From Gammaproteobacteria bacterium (GTDB lineage Bacteria > Pseudomonadota > Gammaproteobacteria > Steroidobacterales > Steroidobacteraceae): 64,000 nt of DNA. Of this stretch, positions 15,882 to 24,422 are shown piece after piece. A program made the position numbers and the translations under genes. Numbering within the stretch: the stretch's first letter is position 1; each line of letters opens with the position of its first letter. The stretch covers positions 62,001 to 126,000 of the forward strand of contig JAJPKM010000036.1 in the NCBI GenBank assembly GCA_021323735.1. Reading direction: 5' to 3'. The notes under the pieces are model-generated. The model was not told the DNA's origin. It saw nothing but the letters and a program-made list of their open reading frames with translations, and did no database searches.

Positions 15882-17051
15882 ATGCGTTACGACTCGCCTA
15901 ATACAATAACAGCCGACCTCGTTGCATCGCTAGAGTGGGCTACTAATCAACAGTACTCAACTGTGTGTAAAGAGCAGCGGACAAACGTTCTTTTGTTCGC
16001 GTTAAACAAATGCCTTGCGGAATCAACACGGGCTGAATCACGATTTCGTTGTCTGATCGATCGATGCAATGAAGCTAGCTTTGATCGATTCTTAAATGCT
16101 CCAAGTCTTTGGCAGGTCGTCACAACTAGGGATGCGAACACGCTTCCTTTGCTGGAAAGGATGATTGATGATGAAATTCGTGTGATTGATGCGATTGAAT
16201 ACTCTGTAGCTCACGCGAGTGTTCCGGTCCTTGAGATGGACTCGCTGCCGCCGAATTGCATTTGGGACGCCTGCGGTCTACACGCGGTTGACGCAAACGT
16301 GCAGCCCGGGAGAGTCCTGTACCAAAACGCTACCATTTCCGGAACGCTATTTGCCGATGCCGCGAGCATATGGGTGCGCGATGCGCTTCCCGACATTCCT
16401 ACAAAAAGCGATCCGTATAATGCTTCCGATTACAGGAAAAGCGTCAGCAAACTTAGCGATGCAGCTGCGCTGTTGGCGCGCTTCGTTCCGGGTGCCTGGA
16501 CGTTTGTCGAGCAACTCACCAGAGTGGTCGTACTCAAATGCGATGCCGACGTTATAAAGGGTGGATTTGTATCGGCTTCCACACCATTGTGCACCGGGCG
16601 ACCGGTCTTGCAAAACCCACACGCCGATTTTGTGAATGTCGAAATGCTCGCAGACGCCCTTCTGCACGAGAGTATTCATTCTGCGTTTGACGCAGCAGAG
16701 TATTTTGATACAAAGCTGCCGGAACGCGATACCGCTCACCGCTTAGCGTCGCCTTGGACAGGGAAACAGCTAGACCCAAATACTTATATTCAGGCGTCCT
16801 ATGTTTGGTTTGGGCTATTTAACTTTTGGGCAAGCGCGTTGTCGCAGTCGCCCGAGACCTGGCCTCGAGCACAAAAGTTGTTTCAAAAAACCGCCCGCGG
16901 CTTTCGAGACTCCACATTTCTCAGTCGAGCTCGCGCGAGGGCAGATCTATATGATCAGGAAACTCTTGGCGCGCTTGAGTTTATTGCGCACAGTGCCAGC
17001 CGGACGTTACAAGGTTTAGGCCAGGGGCTATTGGTTTCCCAAGCAAGCTAG
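15882..17051 (+). CDS. HExxH-type peptide beta-hydroxylase-like protein (second copy)
   Basis: A 389-residue protein transcribed away from the exporter, with a strong CAAGGAGG ribosome-binding site. The motif ADALLHESIHSAFD gives His262, Glu263 and His266 at nearly the same place as in the other HExxH protein (270-274). Both have a helical N-terminal half, a Gly/Pro-containing stretch before the motif, and a long helical C-terminal half ending in charged helices. The two share little obvious sequence beyond this, so they are diverged members, not a recent duplication. It probably modifies the same precursor at another residue. The 65-base gap to the exporter gene must hold divergent promoters. 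Its 3' end overlaps the converging gene by 24 bases. Confidence 0.65.
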   Translation: MRYDSPNTITADLVASLEWATNQQYSTVCKEQRTNVLLFALNKCLAESTRAESRFRCLIDRCNEASFDRFLNAPSLWQVVTTRDANTLPLLERMIDDEIRVIDAIEYSVAHASVPVLEMDSLPPNCIWDACGLHAVDANVQPGRVLYQNATISGTLFADAASIWVRDALPDIPTKSDPYNASDYRKSVSKLSDAAALLARFVPGAWTFVEQLTRVVVLKCDADVIKGGFVSASTPLCTGRPVLQNPHADFVNVEMLADALLHESIHSAFDAAEYFDTKLPERDTAHRLASPWTGKQLDPNTYIQASYVWFGLFNFWASALSQSPETWPRAQKLFQKTARGFRDSTFLSRARARADLYDQETLGALEFIAHSASRTLQGLGQGLLVSQAS

Positions 17052-17702
17052 GTTTCCCGCCAACTCGACGGGTGATTGCATCGATGCCGGATTGACTTTG
17101 AAGAACCCTTTAATCCGCAATACTTCGGTTTCGCTACACCACCGCGAACAGACGACATCTTCTGGAACCAACAAAGCTTGACCCGGTTGTACGGAAAAGT
17201 GCGCTTGTGTAGTCGGCGCTAGCGTTTCGAACGCCTCTACGGATATGAACAATTCCGGTCGAATTCCATCTAGCTGTTTTCGGACAGCCTCATCTAATTG
17301 TTCACTCATAAGAGAAATCGGTAGCAGGTTTACATCTACCTCCAGTGGAATTTCCCCTAGAGGCAGGTATAAGGCGTTTGGGCCACGGTATCTATCCCGA
17401 AGGCTAAAGCCCATGAAGTTATACAATGCGTACTCGGGGCGAGAGACAGTTCTTGTTCGCTCGATTGCGACTACCGGACCAATGCGAATTATGCTTGAAA
17501 TTGCAGAGATCAAGTGGTTGACAGACTGCACCAATTCATGGGCTGGTACGTGATCATCCGCGATAGAACGATTTGGAAACTCGGTTAAATTAGAGAACGA
17601 GGAAACTAGCTCTTTGGAGACTTCTATGACTGCTACATCACGGCAGTAAACGTGCAATGCTACCGAGTGCGGTGGCGTAAGACTGTGTGCAACTAGTGAC
17701 AT
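17028..17702 (-). CDS. Uncharacterised protein converging on the second HExxH gene
   Basis: A 224-residue protein. The ATG at 17702 is chosen because AGGAAG stands seven bases ahead; a start seven codons upstream has no such site. No family is recognised. It is soluble, mixed alpha/beta, with SVALHVYCRDVAVIEVSK, an acidic middle, YALYNFMGFSLRDRYRGP, and a C-terminal part (AHFSVQPGQALLVPEDVV) that could be a small beta-barrel. It overlaps the HExxH gene tail to tail. A role in the RiPP pathway, such as regulation or immunity, is inferred only from position. Confidence 0.5.
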   Translation of the reverse strand: MSLVAHSLTPPHSVALHVYCRDVAVIEVSKELVSSFSNLTEFPNRSIADDHVPAHELVQSVNHLISAISSIIRIGPVVAIERTRTVSRPEYALYNFMGFSLRDRYRGPNALYLPLGEIPLEVDVNLLPISLMSEQLDEAVRKQLDGIRPELFISVEAFETLAPTTQAHFSVQPGQALLVPEDVVCSRWCSETEVLRIKGFFKVNPASMQSPVELAGNLACLGNQ

Positions 17703-17834
17703 GGGTTCGCTTCCTGCGTGCAATACTTTTAGAATCTGCCGGAATCCTTATGCACTTACGAACCCAAGTCTATTTCGACGCCTACCATTAATGCAAGTGC
17801 AGAAAGGAGCCGAACGATTGGTCAAAATGGGTGC

Positions 17835-19256
17835 ATGTTATCTCTTACACTTGGTGTGGCTATGGAAATTATAGGCCTCCGAGACCCGAAGAGGAGATTG
17901 CGGGCACACATAGTCGTTCTGGTCAGTGCGTTTCTCGGTAGGAATATCTCCTACGCGAACGACCTTTGGGATTTCATTCAAGTTGCGAAGACTCGCGATG
18001 CCACGCTGCAGGCTGCATCGTTTCAAAGAGATGTAAGTGTAGAAATTCGACCGCAAGCATTAGCGCAGCTGTTACCACAACTGTCTGCCTCCGCGTCAGT
18101 GGCTCGGGAAAGTTTGCTTTTTCAGAGTACTCAGCTCTCGGGGAATGAAGGCGTTAGCTGTGCCCTGAATTCGGACTCGCGTACAGAAAGATGCTTTGGT
18201 AATGTCATCGGGTTGGGACTAACGCTGTCTCAAACGCTGTGGGACACGCAAGCATTCTATCGGCTTAAGGAAGCCAATTTTGAAATGGCCGCGGCTGAAT
18301 TAACTCTCAGAAGCGCGCAGCAATCATTGCTGCTGCGGGTTGCGCAGGCTTACTTTGCGGTTCTCTCGGCATCTGATCAGTTAGACACGAATCGAAGGGA
18401 GCGACAAACCTTTGAGACCCTTCTTAATCAAGCGAAATCTCGAGAAAAGGCGGGCAGCGGCGCGTTAAGTGACGTAGAACAGGTCCAGGCTTTCTACGAC
18501 GCCACGGAGAATGGCATCATCGACGCAGAGAATGCACTAGATGACGCAAATCTGGCATTGACAGTAATTGTGGGAGAGCACAGTCAAACCCTTTCTCTGA
18601 TGCGGGACGAGATACCGTTGGTTTCCCCAGAACCTGCGGCTGTCGAGGAATGGGTCCGTTCAGCCCGTCAAGGCAATTTCGATGTTCTCGCGGCCCAAAT
18701 GAAGGCAGACGCGGCTGCCCGAGAAGTGCAGTCACAGACTGGACGCCGCTTTCCCACTCTGTCCCTTATCGGTTCCAGTTCTAAGTTTCAACAGGACGCA
18801 ATTCTCGGTGGAAATCAAACCATCGACACCATAGGCGTGTATTTCAATTGGCCTTTGTTTCAGGGAGGGGCGGTATCATCTGCCATTCGGCAATCTCGCG
18901 CTGCCTCCAAGCAAGCGCTTGCTGCCTACGATTCCACCCAGCGTGATACCGAAAGACAGACGCGATCCTCATTCCGAGGCGTAATGAATGGCATTCGCAG
19001 TATTCTCGCCGCACAACGAGCAATGGAATCTGGTCGCGTGTCAGTACAAGCAAGTTCGAGCAAGGTGGATTTCGGCACCGGGACCGAGTTTGACCTTCTG
19101 AATGCACAAAATAACTATTACGCCGCAGTCAGAACTTATAAACAGGCGCGATATGATTATTTGGTGAACTCGCTAATGCTGAAGCAGCAGGCGGGCCAGT
19201 TGAGTGATCGCGATATTCAGGCGGTCGATAACTTGCTTGTCGAACACAGCAAGTGA
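17835..19256 (+). CDS. TolC-family outer membrane efflux protein
   Basis: A 473-residue TolC-like protein. A basic/hydrophobic start (RRLRAHIVVLVSAFLG) is a signal peptide whether translation begins at 17835 or at the ATG at 17862. The two-fold repeat is plain: LPQLSASASVARE and QTLWDTQAFYRLKEANFEMA in the first half, FPTLSLIGSSSKFQ and FNWPLFQGGAVSSAIRQ in the second, with long helices in between. It ends YLVNSLMLKQQAGQLS and EHSK. It forms the outer-membrane and periplasmic tunnel and should serve the MacB-like pump and perhaps the peptidase exporter of this locus. A decayed piece of a second tolC follows immediately. Confidence 0.9.
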   Translation: MLSLTLGVAMEIIGLRDPKRRLRAHIVVLVSAFLGRNISYANDLWDFIQVAKTRDATLQAASFQRDVSVEIRPQALAQLLPQLSASASVARESLLFQSTQLSGNEGVSCALNSDSRTERCFGNVIGLGLTLSQTLWDTQAFYRLKEANFEMAAAELTLRSAQQSLLLRVAQAYFAVLSASDQLDTNRRERQTFETLLNQAKSREKAGSGALSDVEQVQAFYDATENGIIDAENALDDANLALTVIVGEHSQTLSLMRDEIPLVSPEPAAVEEWVRSARQGNFDVLAAQMKADAAAREVQSQTGRRFPTLSLIGSSSKFQQDAILGGNQTIDTIGVYFNWPLFQGGAVSSAIRQSRAASKQALAAYDSTQRDTERQTRSSFRGVMNGIRSILAAQRAMESGRVSVQASSSKVDFGTGTEFDLLNAQNNYYAAVRTYKQARYDYLVNSLMLKQQAGQLSDRDIQAVDNLLVEHSK

Positions 19257-19261
19257 ACTCC

Positions 19262-19421
19262 CAGCGACGTTCGAGCAAGTACAGTCTTCGTATGACGCTA
19301 CGGAATAAGGCAGCACGACTACCTTACGAAATACCGTAATCTTAGAGCCGCAAGCGGGGGAAAATCGAATGATGGCGACTTGCAGGCAATCGACGACCTA
19401 CTCATGCAACACGGTAAATAG
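19262..19421 (+). pseudogene. Remnant of a second tolC gene
   Basis: Just after tolC are two fragments that match the tolC product. Bases about 19264-19303 read S-D-V, a one-base frameshift, then EQVQSSYDATE and a stop, matching SDVEQVQAFYDATE of the intact protein. Bases about 19342-19421 read GGKSNDGDLQAIDDLLMQHGK and a stop, matching the TolC end from QLSDRDIQAVDNLLVEHSK. About 200 residues between are deleted. So a tandem or paralogous tolC once stood here. The nucleotide sequence is diverged, so this is not a recent duplication. Confidence 0.75.
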
Positions 19422-19464
19422 AGTGATACTTAGAGCCCATCAGTGCACAAGATCAATCGCGAAG

Positions 19465-21378
19465 ATGCGCGGTTTATATCTCAGCCCTCTACTTCTTCTT
19501 GGCGTTCTGGCCTTCAGTGGTGTTGCCCCGCCCCGATGTCATGCAAGTGAGTCGCATCCATTCGGAATTGACGACTATTTGGCGCTGCGCTCCGCACATG
19601 CTGTTGCGCTTTCGAGAGACGGTAAGACTATCTTATTTGACGTTAGAGTTCATGGAGGAAAGGGCCCGACGAAGCACGAGTGGCGTTTAATCGACATCAG
19701 CGGTGCAAATTCAAGAAAACTGGACTTGCCGCAGAGTTTTGAGCCGGTCGGCTTCACCAAAGAGGGCGCGCTATTTGGCGGCTATCGCATGAACAGACAA
19801 AACCAATTGGCGGTCGTTCCACTGAATGACGGCAAGCCTACGCTATTTTTTGTATTGCCCAATGGGATGCGAACTGCCGCGATTTCACCGGATGGGAAAC
19901 AATTTGCATTGACCGTGGACTCAAGGGCTAAGGATGCGCTTGAAGGTATACACAATGTAGCTGAGCCCGATGAATCCAGTCTCTACGTCATTCGAGCTTC
20001 CGATGGCAATGGGGCTTGGTGGTGCCCGGAGCTAAAGTTTGTGTCAGACATCGTTTGGTCGAGGGATTCTGCCAGAATTGCTGTAATAAGCCACACCCCG
20101 AAAATCGGCCACCACGAGATGAGATCAGTGGTGAGCGTCTGCAGTGCGCAAGAGTCACGTAAAGTTGGCGAAATTCGCAATGCTACAAATGGCATTGCGT
20201 GGTCGAAGGACGAGAGCGAGATAATTTTTTCGGCCACTATAAGCCCAACCTTAACCGCAGAACATGTATGGACGGTGCCCGCGGCCGGCGGTATACCATT
20301 GGATCGCACACCGCAATTGGATGGGACTGCTACAGATGTTAAGTCAGATCCGCTTGGAACCGTCTGGGTGGAAATACATCGAGGCGTGCTAACCGAAATA
20401 GACACTTTCGTCGCTGGCAATATGGCTTCGGCCTTTCGGTGGCCCGCAGGGGCAATAGAAGGCCTCCCAGTCAGATCTGCATTCAAGAACTCGTCAGATG
20501 TGCTCGCGTTCTCTGTCGGAGATCCCGAGCATGCTACGAATGTCGCCGTAAACAGCGGAAGCGAATTGAAGAAAATCACCTTCGAGGGTGAGGACACCTT
20601 AGCGAACGTAAGTCGTAGTGTTACTAAGACCGTTCATTGGGTATCCAAAGAAGGCACCAAACTGGAAGGCATAGTGACCTTTCCACCCGGATATATCGGT
20701 ACAAAAAAGTACCCGTTTCTGGTCTTGCCTCACGGTGGGCCTGAGGTAAATGATTCCCCAACCTTCGATGCATTCCCACAGTTCATTGCAGGCATGGGAT
20801 ATGTAGTCCTTCAACCACAGTATCGTGGTTCAACTGGGTATGGATCACGCTTCATGTCTGCAATTTACCAACACTTTGGTGATCGGGCATATCGTGATGT
20901 AGAGAGTGCTACTGACTTTGCCATAGCGCAGGGATGGGCGGACCCAAAAAGATTGGCTATCTTCGGTTGGAGCGCCGGAGGCTATATGGCGGCATGGGCG
21001 ATAACTCAAACTCATCGCTACAAAGCGGCTATCGACGGCGGCGGAGTTACGGACTGGCTGAGTTTTGTCCCTACTAGTGACACATGGCAGACTGATTTTG
21101 ACGCCCGCCTTCAGGAGGCGGGTGCTACTCCTATGTTGCAATTTTCGCCAGTTATGCACGCTGACCAAGTGACCACGCCACTACTAATTCTGCACGGCGA
21201 GTCGGACTTGCGAGTACCTTTATCTCAGGCACGAGAGTTCTATGTGCTCCTGAGAGAACGCGATAAAACGGTGCGTATGGTTACCTATCCCGGTTCGCAA
21301 CACTTCCCGGATCTCGCAGAACAGCGGCGCGACATTTTCACAGAGCTCGCAAATTGGCTGGCAAAATACAATCCGTAG
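19465..21378 (+). CDS. Secreted S9-family prolyl oligopeptidase-like peptidase
   Basis: A 637-residue protein from the ATG at 19465. An in-frame ATG at 19369 lies inside the tolC remnant, and the later start gives a good signal peptide (MRGLYLSPLLLLGVLAFSG). An N-terminal beta-propeller with WD40-like repeats (ISPDGKQFALTVDS, VWSRDSARIAVIS, IAWSKDESEIIFSA) is followed by a C-terminal alpha/beta hydrolase domain. The nucleophile is in FGWSAGGYMAAW, the Asp in LLILHGESDLRVP, and the His in YPGSQHFPD. It belongs to the S9 acylaminoacyl/dipeptidyl-peptidase group and should act in the periplasm on short peptides. In this locus it could trim the exported peptide or destroy it for immunity; that is inference. 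Confidence 0.87.
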   Translation: MRGLYLSPLLLLGVLAFSGVAPPRCHASESHPFGIDDYLALRSAHAVALSRDGKTILFDVRVHGGKGPTKHEWRLIDISGANSRKLDLPQSFEPVGFTKEGALFGGYRMNRQNQLAVVPLNDGKPTLFFVLPNGMRTAAISPDGKQFALTVDSRAKDALEGIHNVAEPDESSLYVIRASDGNGAWWCPELKFVSDIVWSRDSARIAVISHTPKIGHHEMRSVVSVCSAQESRKVGEIRNATNGIAWSKDESEIIFSATISPTLTAEHVWTVPAAGGIPLDRTPQLDGTATDVKSDPLGTVWVEIHRGVLTEIDTFVAGNMASAFRWPAGAIEGLPVRSAFKNSSDVLAFSVGDPEHATNVAVNSGSELKKITFEGEDTLANVSRSVTKTVHWVSKEGTKLEGIVTFPPGYIGTKKYPFLVLPHGGPEVNDSPTFDAFPQFIAGMGYVVLQPQYRGSTGYGSRFMSAIYQHFGDRAYRDVESATDFAIAQGWADPKRLAIFGWSAGGYMAAWAITQTHRYKAAIDGGGVTDWLSFVPTSDTWQTDFDARLQEAGATPMLQFSPVMHADQVTTPLLILHGESDLRVPLSQAREFYVLLRERDKTVRMVTYPGSQHFPDLAEQRRDIFTELANWLAKYNP

Positions 21379-21575
21379 AACGTCGCCTCGACGTAAGCGC
21401 TCAGCAAACCCCGCTTTGTGATAGTTAAATTGCTCTGCATTCGCGATGAAAACACGCGCCCCGCACGGCGAGTTGTCGACACCTGCTCATCCGCGTCCGA
21501 CCATTTGCCAATCAAATCGTTGCGTGCTAAGAATGTAGGAAGGGAGATGACCGTATCGCGCAACAGGGAGGGTTT

Positions 21576-23135
21576 ATGAGAATAGTATTTTTTAAGCGGA
21601 TTAGCGTTTTACTGTTCCTCATGCTATTCGCCGATTCCGCGTTAACGAACGAAGCTCCCGAGCTCAAAGGGATAGTTCAAAGACCGCTGGTCTTCATTCC
21701 CGGCATACTCGGAAGCAAATTGTGCGACACGAGCGGCGCTGTAGTGTGGGGCAATGCTACATCCCTTCGCAATTTGCCAAAGTTGGAATTGGGGCGAGAG
21801 TTTCCGGAGTCAGCGGCTCTCGTTCCCTGCGGCCCAATCAGGAGTATACAAGTCCTTGGGCCCATATTCTCGATCAAGCAATACTCTTCGCTTTTTACAT
21901 CTCTCGCGAAGATGGGGTTCGTCGAAAAAAAGAACTTCTTTATCTTTTCTTATGACTGGCGCAAAAGCAACGTCGACAATGCATCTCGTTTCGAAACGTT
22001 CATCGCAAGAGAACTGCCGCACGGCGAGACGTTCGACATCTTGTCCCACAGTATGGGCGGGATCATCACACGAGTTTATCTCAGCAGCGCATCGAATCGA
22101 ACGCGCGTCCGGCGCGCCATATATATGGGAACGCCTTTTCTCGGTTCTAGTTCAACGTTCGAAACGATTCGGCACGGATGGGGTGCCTTGGACATTATGG
22201 TTCCCGGACACACGGAAGCGATCCATCGCATCGTCCTATCCTTTCCGGGTTTTCTCGAACTATTGCCTCGGTACGAAGATTGTTGCTACGTAAAGCATGC
22301 CGAAGGAACCCCCCTGGAGTACTTGAATGTTTTTGACCCCGGCGTCTGGCTACGCCTCGGCTGGTTACCCGGCGAAGTGAGATCCGGCGCGGCCTTCGAG
22401 CGATTTTCCGCCGGGCTTAGCGCCGCCCAAAGACTTACATCGCTGTTGGCCCGCCAGAGTCCGGACGGAATTACCGAAACGCTTTTTGCCGGTGATGCGC
22501 ATGCAACGCCCTACGGGCTGGGGATGCCGGTCGGTAATACGATCACTGATGGATGGAAGCTCGGGTACGGTGCCGGCGACGGTACCGTGCTGGCCAAAAG
22601 TGCGGCTGCAAACAAAACCTTCGACAGTTTGGAGGGAACCCTGGAGTCCTTCTCTCCCCATGCAACCATATTCGATGATCCGTATCTGGTTAAGCAGCTT
22701 GGACGCGCGCTCCTTAAGTTTCCGGATACCGAGGGTGCGCAACCGATAGCCAAGGAAGGCCCGCCGACTGTGGCGATTTCGCGTGGCCAACAGCGCTTAT
22801 ACGCAACTATTGTCCAAATGAAGCTCGATGCATCCGCGCCCACCCTGTTCGTCGGTGATCGTCTCACCGGAGAATTCGAGCTATCGATCAAGGCTTCGGA
22901 CGGCTTACCAATAGCTGAGGGAGTCATAACGCCCATTGGGTCTTACAGAATCGGCGGTAAAAGCAACCCTTTGAGGCTTGAGGAGCATTCGGACGACGAG
23001 GACTTGAGAAACAACCTTCATCGTTACGCACTAACTGCAAAACCGAACGAGTTGGAGGGAAATGCTGAAATCAAGGTTCGAGTGGGTGATACCGCGGTTA
23101 GCACTCGCTATGTGGCCTTTATCCAAAGAAAATAG
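21576..23135 (+). CDS. LCAT-like secreted alpha/beta hydrolase (lipase/acyltransferase)
   Basis: A 519-residue protein preceded by AGGGAGG with a signal peptide (FFKRISVLLFLMLFADSALT). The LCAT-family fold is shown by RPLVFIPGILGSKLCD near the start (oxyanion region), FFIFSYDWRKSN, and the nucleophile elbow FDILSHSMGGIITRVY. GDGTVL (near residue 335) and SFSPHATIFDD (near 360) give the probable acid and His. A C-terminal beta domain of about 130 residues follows. Family members transfer or release acyl chains on phospholipids or sterols. It heads a tight set with the protease-like and phosphoesterase-like genes (gaps 3 and -4 bases). Confidence 0.8.
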   Translation: MRIVFFKRISVLLFLMLFADSALTNEAPELKGIVQRPLVFIPGILGSKLCDTSGAVVWGNATSLRNLPKLELGREFPESAALVPCGPIRSIQVLGPIFSIKQYSSLFTSLAKMGFVEKKNFFIFSYDWRKSNVDNASRFETFIARELPHGETFDILSHSMGGIITRVYLSSASNRTRVRRAIYMGTPFLGSSSTFETIRHGWGALDIMVPGHTEAIHRIVLSFPGFLELLPRYEDCCYVKHAEGTPLEYLNVFDPGVWLRLGWLPGEVRSGAAFERFSAGLSAAQRLTSLLARQSPDGITETLFAGDAHATPYGLGMPVGNTITDGWKLGYGAGDGTVLAKSAAANKTFDSLEGTLESFSPHATIFDDPYLVKQLGRALLKFPDTEGAQPIAKEGPPTVAISRGQQRLYATIVQMKLDASAPTLFVGDRLTGEFELSIKASDGLPIAEGVITPIGSYRIGGKSNPLRLEEHSDDEDLRNNLHRYALTAKPNELEGNAEIKVRVGDTAVSTRYVAFIQRK

Positions 23136-23138
23136 CAC

Positions 23139-24422
23139 ATGCGATCCCTGCTCGTTCGCGTTCTCATCGCGTTGGTTTTGATGTCGAGTGTTTGGCCGCT
23201 CTGTTGCGATGCGCAGAATGAGTCAGAGGATGTAGTGAGGTTTACGCCAGAGGAACTAAAAAAGCTGACGGACAGAGGGGTACGGCTCATCTCCTGGGCG
23301 CGCGCTAATGCCGCGGCTGAGATCGACGACTCGCGTTTGGCTATTTGGCTAGCGGCCCAAGAACCCCTGAATGAGCCGTTGATAACAAGCCGCCTGCAAA
23401 ACTGGATTCTCAGCTTGCATGTCACGGGAAAGCCGTCGTTAAGAGAACGCATTAGCGAAGAAGGCACGGGCTTTTTCTTGCATACAACAAAGCAAGAGAG
23501 GCAGGACGCGATGACTGCGCTTCACGTGCTTCGATCCGATGATGCCTATCTCTCGGAGAGCGGCGTTCCCCAACGTCAGATCGCGTATAACTATATGGGC
23601 GAGCACGGCCAACCAGCGGATATAGCTAGAGACAAAAGCATTCACCGCATGCAAGCAACTGACGCAGCGGTTTTCTACACAGACGGCACCGACCACGAGG
23701 GGATGAGGCTCAGCACTCGAATTCTCCCACCGGGCGAGCCGCTGTTGGTACTCGCATGGCCGATCAATGAAAAATCAATAAAGCCAATCAAGGCAAAGTT
23801 CGAAAAATATGAAGACTCAGGCGACGCTAAATTATTGCGGTTGTCCGGATCCTTTGTTGAGTCAGAAAGCGGCTCGCCTGTTATTGGTCACGATGGGCTC
23901 GTAGTAGGAGTCTTGACGGAACGAGGCCTGGGACCTGGCTTGAGCCACTATGGTCTTGCGGTTCCGGTGTCGGAGCTGGGAGACTTGAGCGGCGTTGGGC
24001 ATCTGGGTCGCTCCGACGCCGATGATGGAGCATGTCATAACGAGATAAATAAGGTTCTGCAGGAGCCCATGACGCTTGCAGTACGAAAAGGAATAACCTG
24101 CCCTGCGGATGTTGCGAAGGAATTCTCCTTGGAGGTGCCTTCAGGGTATCAAGCGCCGGGCAAGCCTTATCTGGTTGTCGTCAGATCGGGCCAACGTCTG
24201 ATTGGAGTCCCGGTTCAACAAGGATCACATGAAGGCAAGACTGTTTTGACCGCCACCGTGAGTTGCGAATTGTTCGGTAACGATTCACTCGCGACGACTG
24301 ACAATAAGTCGGCCGGGGAGGTTCCGACTGAATTGTCATTCGAATTGAACGTCCAAAAACCCTTGACGGAACCCGAGAAGCGGTTGATTGGGCGATTCTG
24401 CTCGGCAACCGGCGGACGGTGA
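23139..24422 (+). CDS. Secreted trypsin-like serine protease homologue
   Basis: A 427-residue protein starting 3 bases after the lipase gene. The signal peptide is [23 protein letters not shown]. The middle looks like a chymotrypsin/trypsin fold: [15 protein letters not shown] then [13 protein letters not shown], where His is in place of the usual AAHC, and [19 protein letters not shown], where GSP corresponds to the nucleophile region (usual G-x-S-G). Because this reads ESGSPV, the Ser is present but the surrounding loop is changed, so activity is likely but not certain. The N-terminal 80 residues and C-terminal 140 residues are extra domains without recognised family. Confidence 0.65.
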   Translation: MRSLLVRVLIALVLMSSVWPLCCDAQNESEDVVRFTPEELKKLTDRGVRLISWARANAAAEIDDSRLAIWLAAQEPLNEPLITSRLQNWILSLHVTGKPSLRERISEEGTGFFLHTTKQERQDAMTALHVLRSDDAYLSESGVPQRQIAYNYMGEHGQPADIARDKSIHRMQATDAAVFYTDGTDHEGMRLSTRILPPGEPLLVLAWPINEKSIKPIKAKFEKYEDSGDAKLLRLSGSFVESESGSPVIGHDGLVVGVLTERGLGPGLSHYGLAVPVSELGDLSGVGHLGRSDADDGACHNEINKVLQEPMTLAVRKGITCPADVAKEFSLEVPSGYQAPGKPYLVVVRSGQRLIGVPVQQGSHEGKTVLTATVSCELFGNDSLATTDNKSAGEVPTELSFELNVQKPLTEPEKRLIGRFCSATGGR

